Made by a program: the position numbers and the translations under genes
The notes under the pieces: model-generated
What the model was told of the DNA's origin: nothing
The model's database searches: none
Seen by the model: the letters and a program-made list of their open reading frames with translations, nothing else
Source of the DNA: Bradyrhizobium sp. 200
GTDB taxonomy: Bacteria; Pseudomonadota; Alphaproteobacteria; Rhizobiales; Xanthobacteraceae
Assembly: GCF_023100945.1 (NCBI RefSeq)
Contig: NZ_CP064689.1
Span: 4,632,001 to 4,696,000, forward strand
Direction of reading: 5' to 3'
DNA length: 64,000 nucleotides
In this document: in pieces, positions 63,929-64,000 of the stretch
Layout: the number at the start of each line of letters is the position of its first letter
How positions within the stretch are numbered: the stretch's first letter is position 1

Positions 63929-64000
63929 ATGCCATACTTCAATTTTGATCTCGTCGTCGGCGCGGACGTCAAAAACCAGGGCGGTATGATCCTCGAAAAC
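63929..64000 (+). CDS. Start of a probable DUF6894 protein, truncated by the window
   Basis: Only 24 codons are visible: MPYFNFDLVVGADVKNQGGM, then ILEN. The MPxFxFDLV..G.xVxxxxGM.LEN pattern matches the opening of DUF6894 proteins such as the one at 22526. An AGGGGA ribosome site precedes ATG 63929. The upstream 260 bases between the IS and this start show no other gene. Confidence 0.55.
   Translation, partial: MPYFNFDLVVGADVKNQGGMILEN

Noticed and set aside
1..64000. CRISPR arrays, rRNA or tRNA genes, prophage
   Set aside because: No regularly spaced repeats, no conserved RNA gene signatures and no phage structural genes seen. The IS3 element is the only mobile unit.

Overview
The window is high-GC alphaproteobacterial chromosome. 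Gene content and order (maeB, nondiscriminating-type aspS, rnd, purMN, hdaA-ppk-ppx, ndk, holC-pepA, lptF-lptG-lptD-surA-pdxA-rsmA) and the small DUF6894-type and Gly/His-rich proteins point to Bradyrhizobium or a close relative (Nitrobacteraceae). This placement is from recall of families and synteny, not a search. I saw no rRNA, tRNA or CRISPR array.

1-20,200 is housekeeping: malic enzyme, a long exported repeat-like protein, aspS, SelO, RNase D, an autotransporter-type barrel with a Pro-Thr linker, a cold-shock gene with its own terminator, GST-like protein, purM-purN (ATGA overlap), a CDP-alcohol phosphatidyltransferase, hdaA, and ppk1-ppx behind a PHO-box-like repeat.

20,200-31,400 is accessory and holds the most interesting material. 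On the minus strand lie a copper/heavy-metal export operon (Cys-rich exported protein, YtkA/FixH-like protein, CusB-like adaptor, CusA-like RND pump) and an ECF sigma factor / NrsF-type anti-sigma pair. Downstream are three very small exported or membrane proteins, two of them Met/Cys-rich. A divergent cytosolic 18-cysteine copper storage protein (Csp3 type) flanks the block. Two exact copies of GTAACC-N16-CGAA sit upstream of the sigma gene and of the small-protein genes, so the block reads as an autoregulated stress regulon embedded in a copper island. A decayed 130-bp piece of a second cusA lies at its far end.

31,400-42,500 is a second accessory stretch: two separate ArsR-SRPBCC modules, each with its own palindromic operator; two DUF1801 proteins; a Bug-type binding protein, CaiB/BaiF CoA-transferase and HMG-CoA-lyase-like operon opposite a LysR regulator; a GFA protein; and an orphan xanthine-dehydrogenase-type large subunit whose expected active-site Glu reads as Gln.

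42,500-58,600 returns to core functions: TerC, ndk, small secreted and cytosolic proteins, an ABC-F ATPase with a leader hairpin at its start codon, HolC, PepA, then the LPS-transport/outer-membrane operon lptF-lptG-lptD-surA-pdxA-rsmA and a zinc alcohol dehydrogenase. 58,600-64,000 has a large zinc-ribbon/cyclase/AAA/TPR protein bracketed by a repeated 31-bp palindromic sequence. An intact IS3-family element (1,376 bp, GGCC target duplication) has landed in the downstream copy. The window ends in the first 24 codons of a probable DUF6894 protein.
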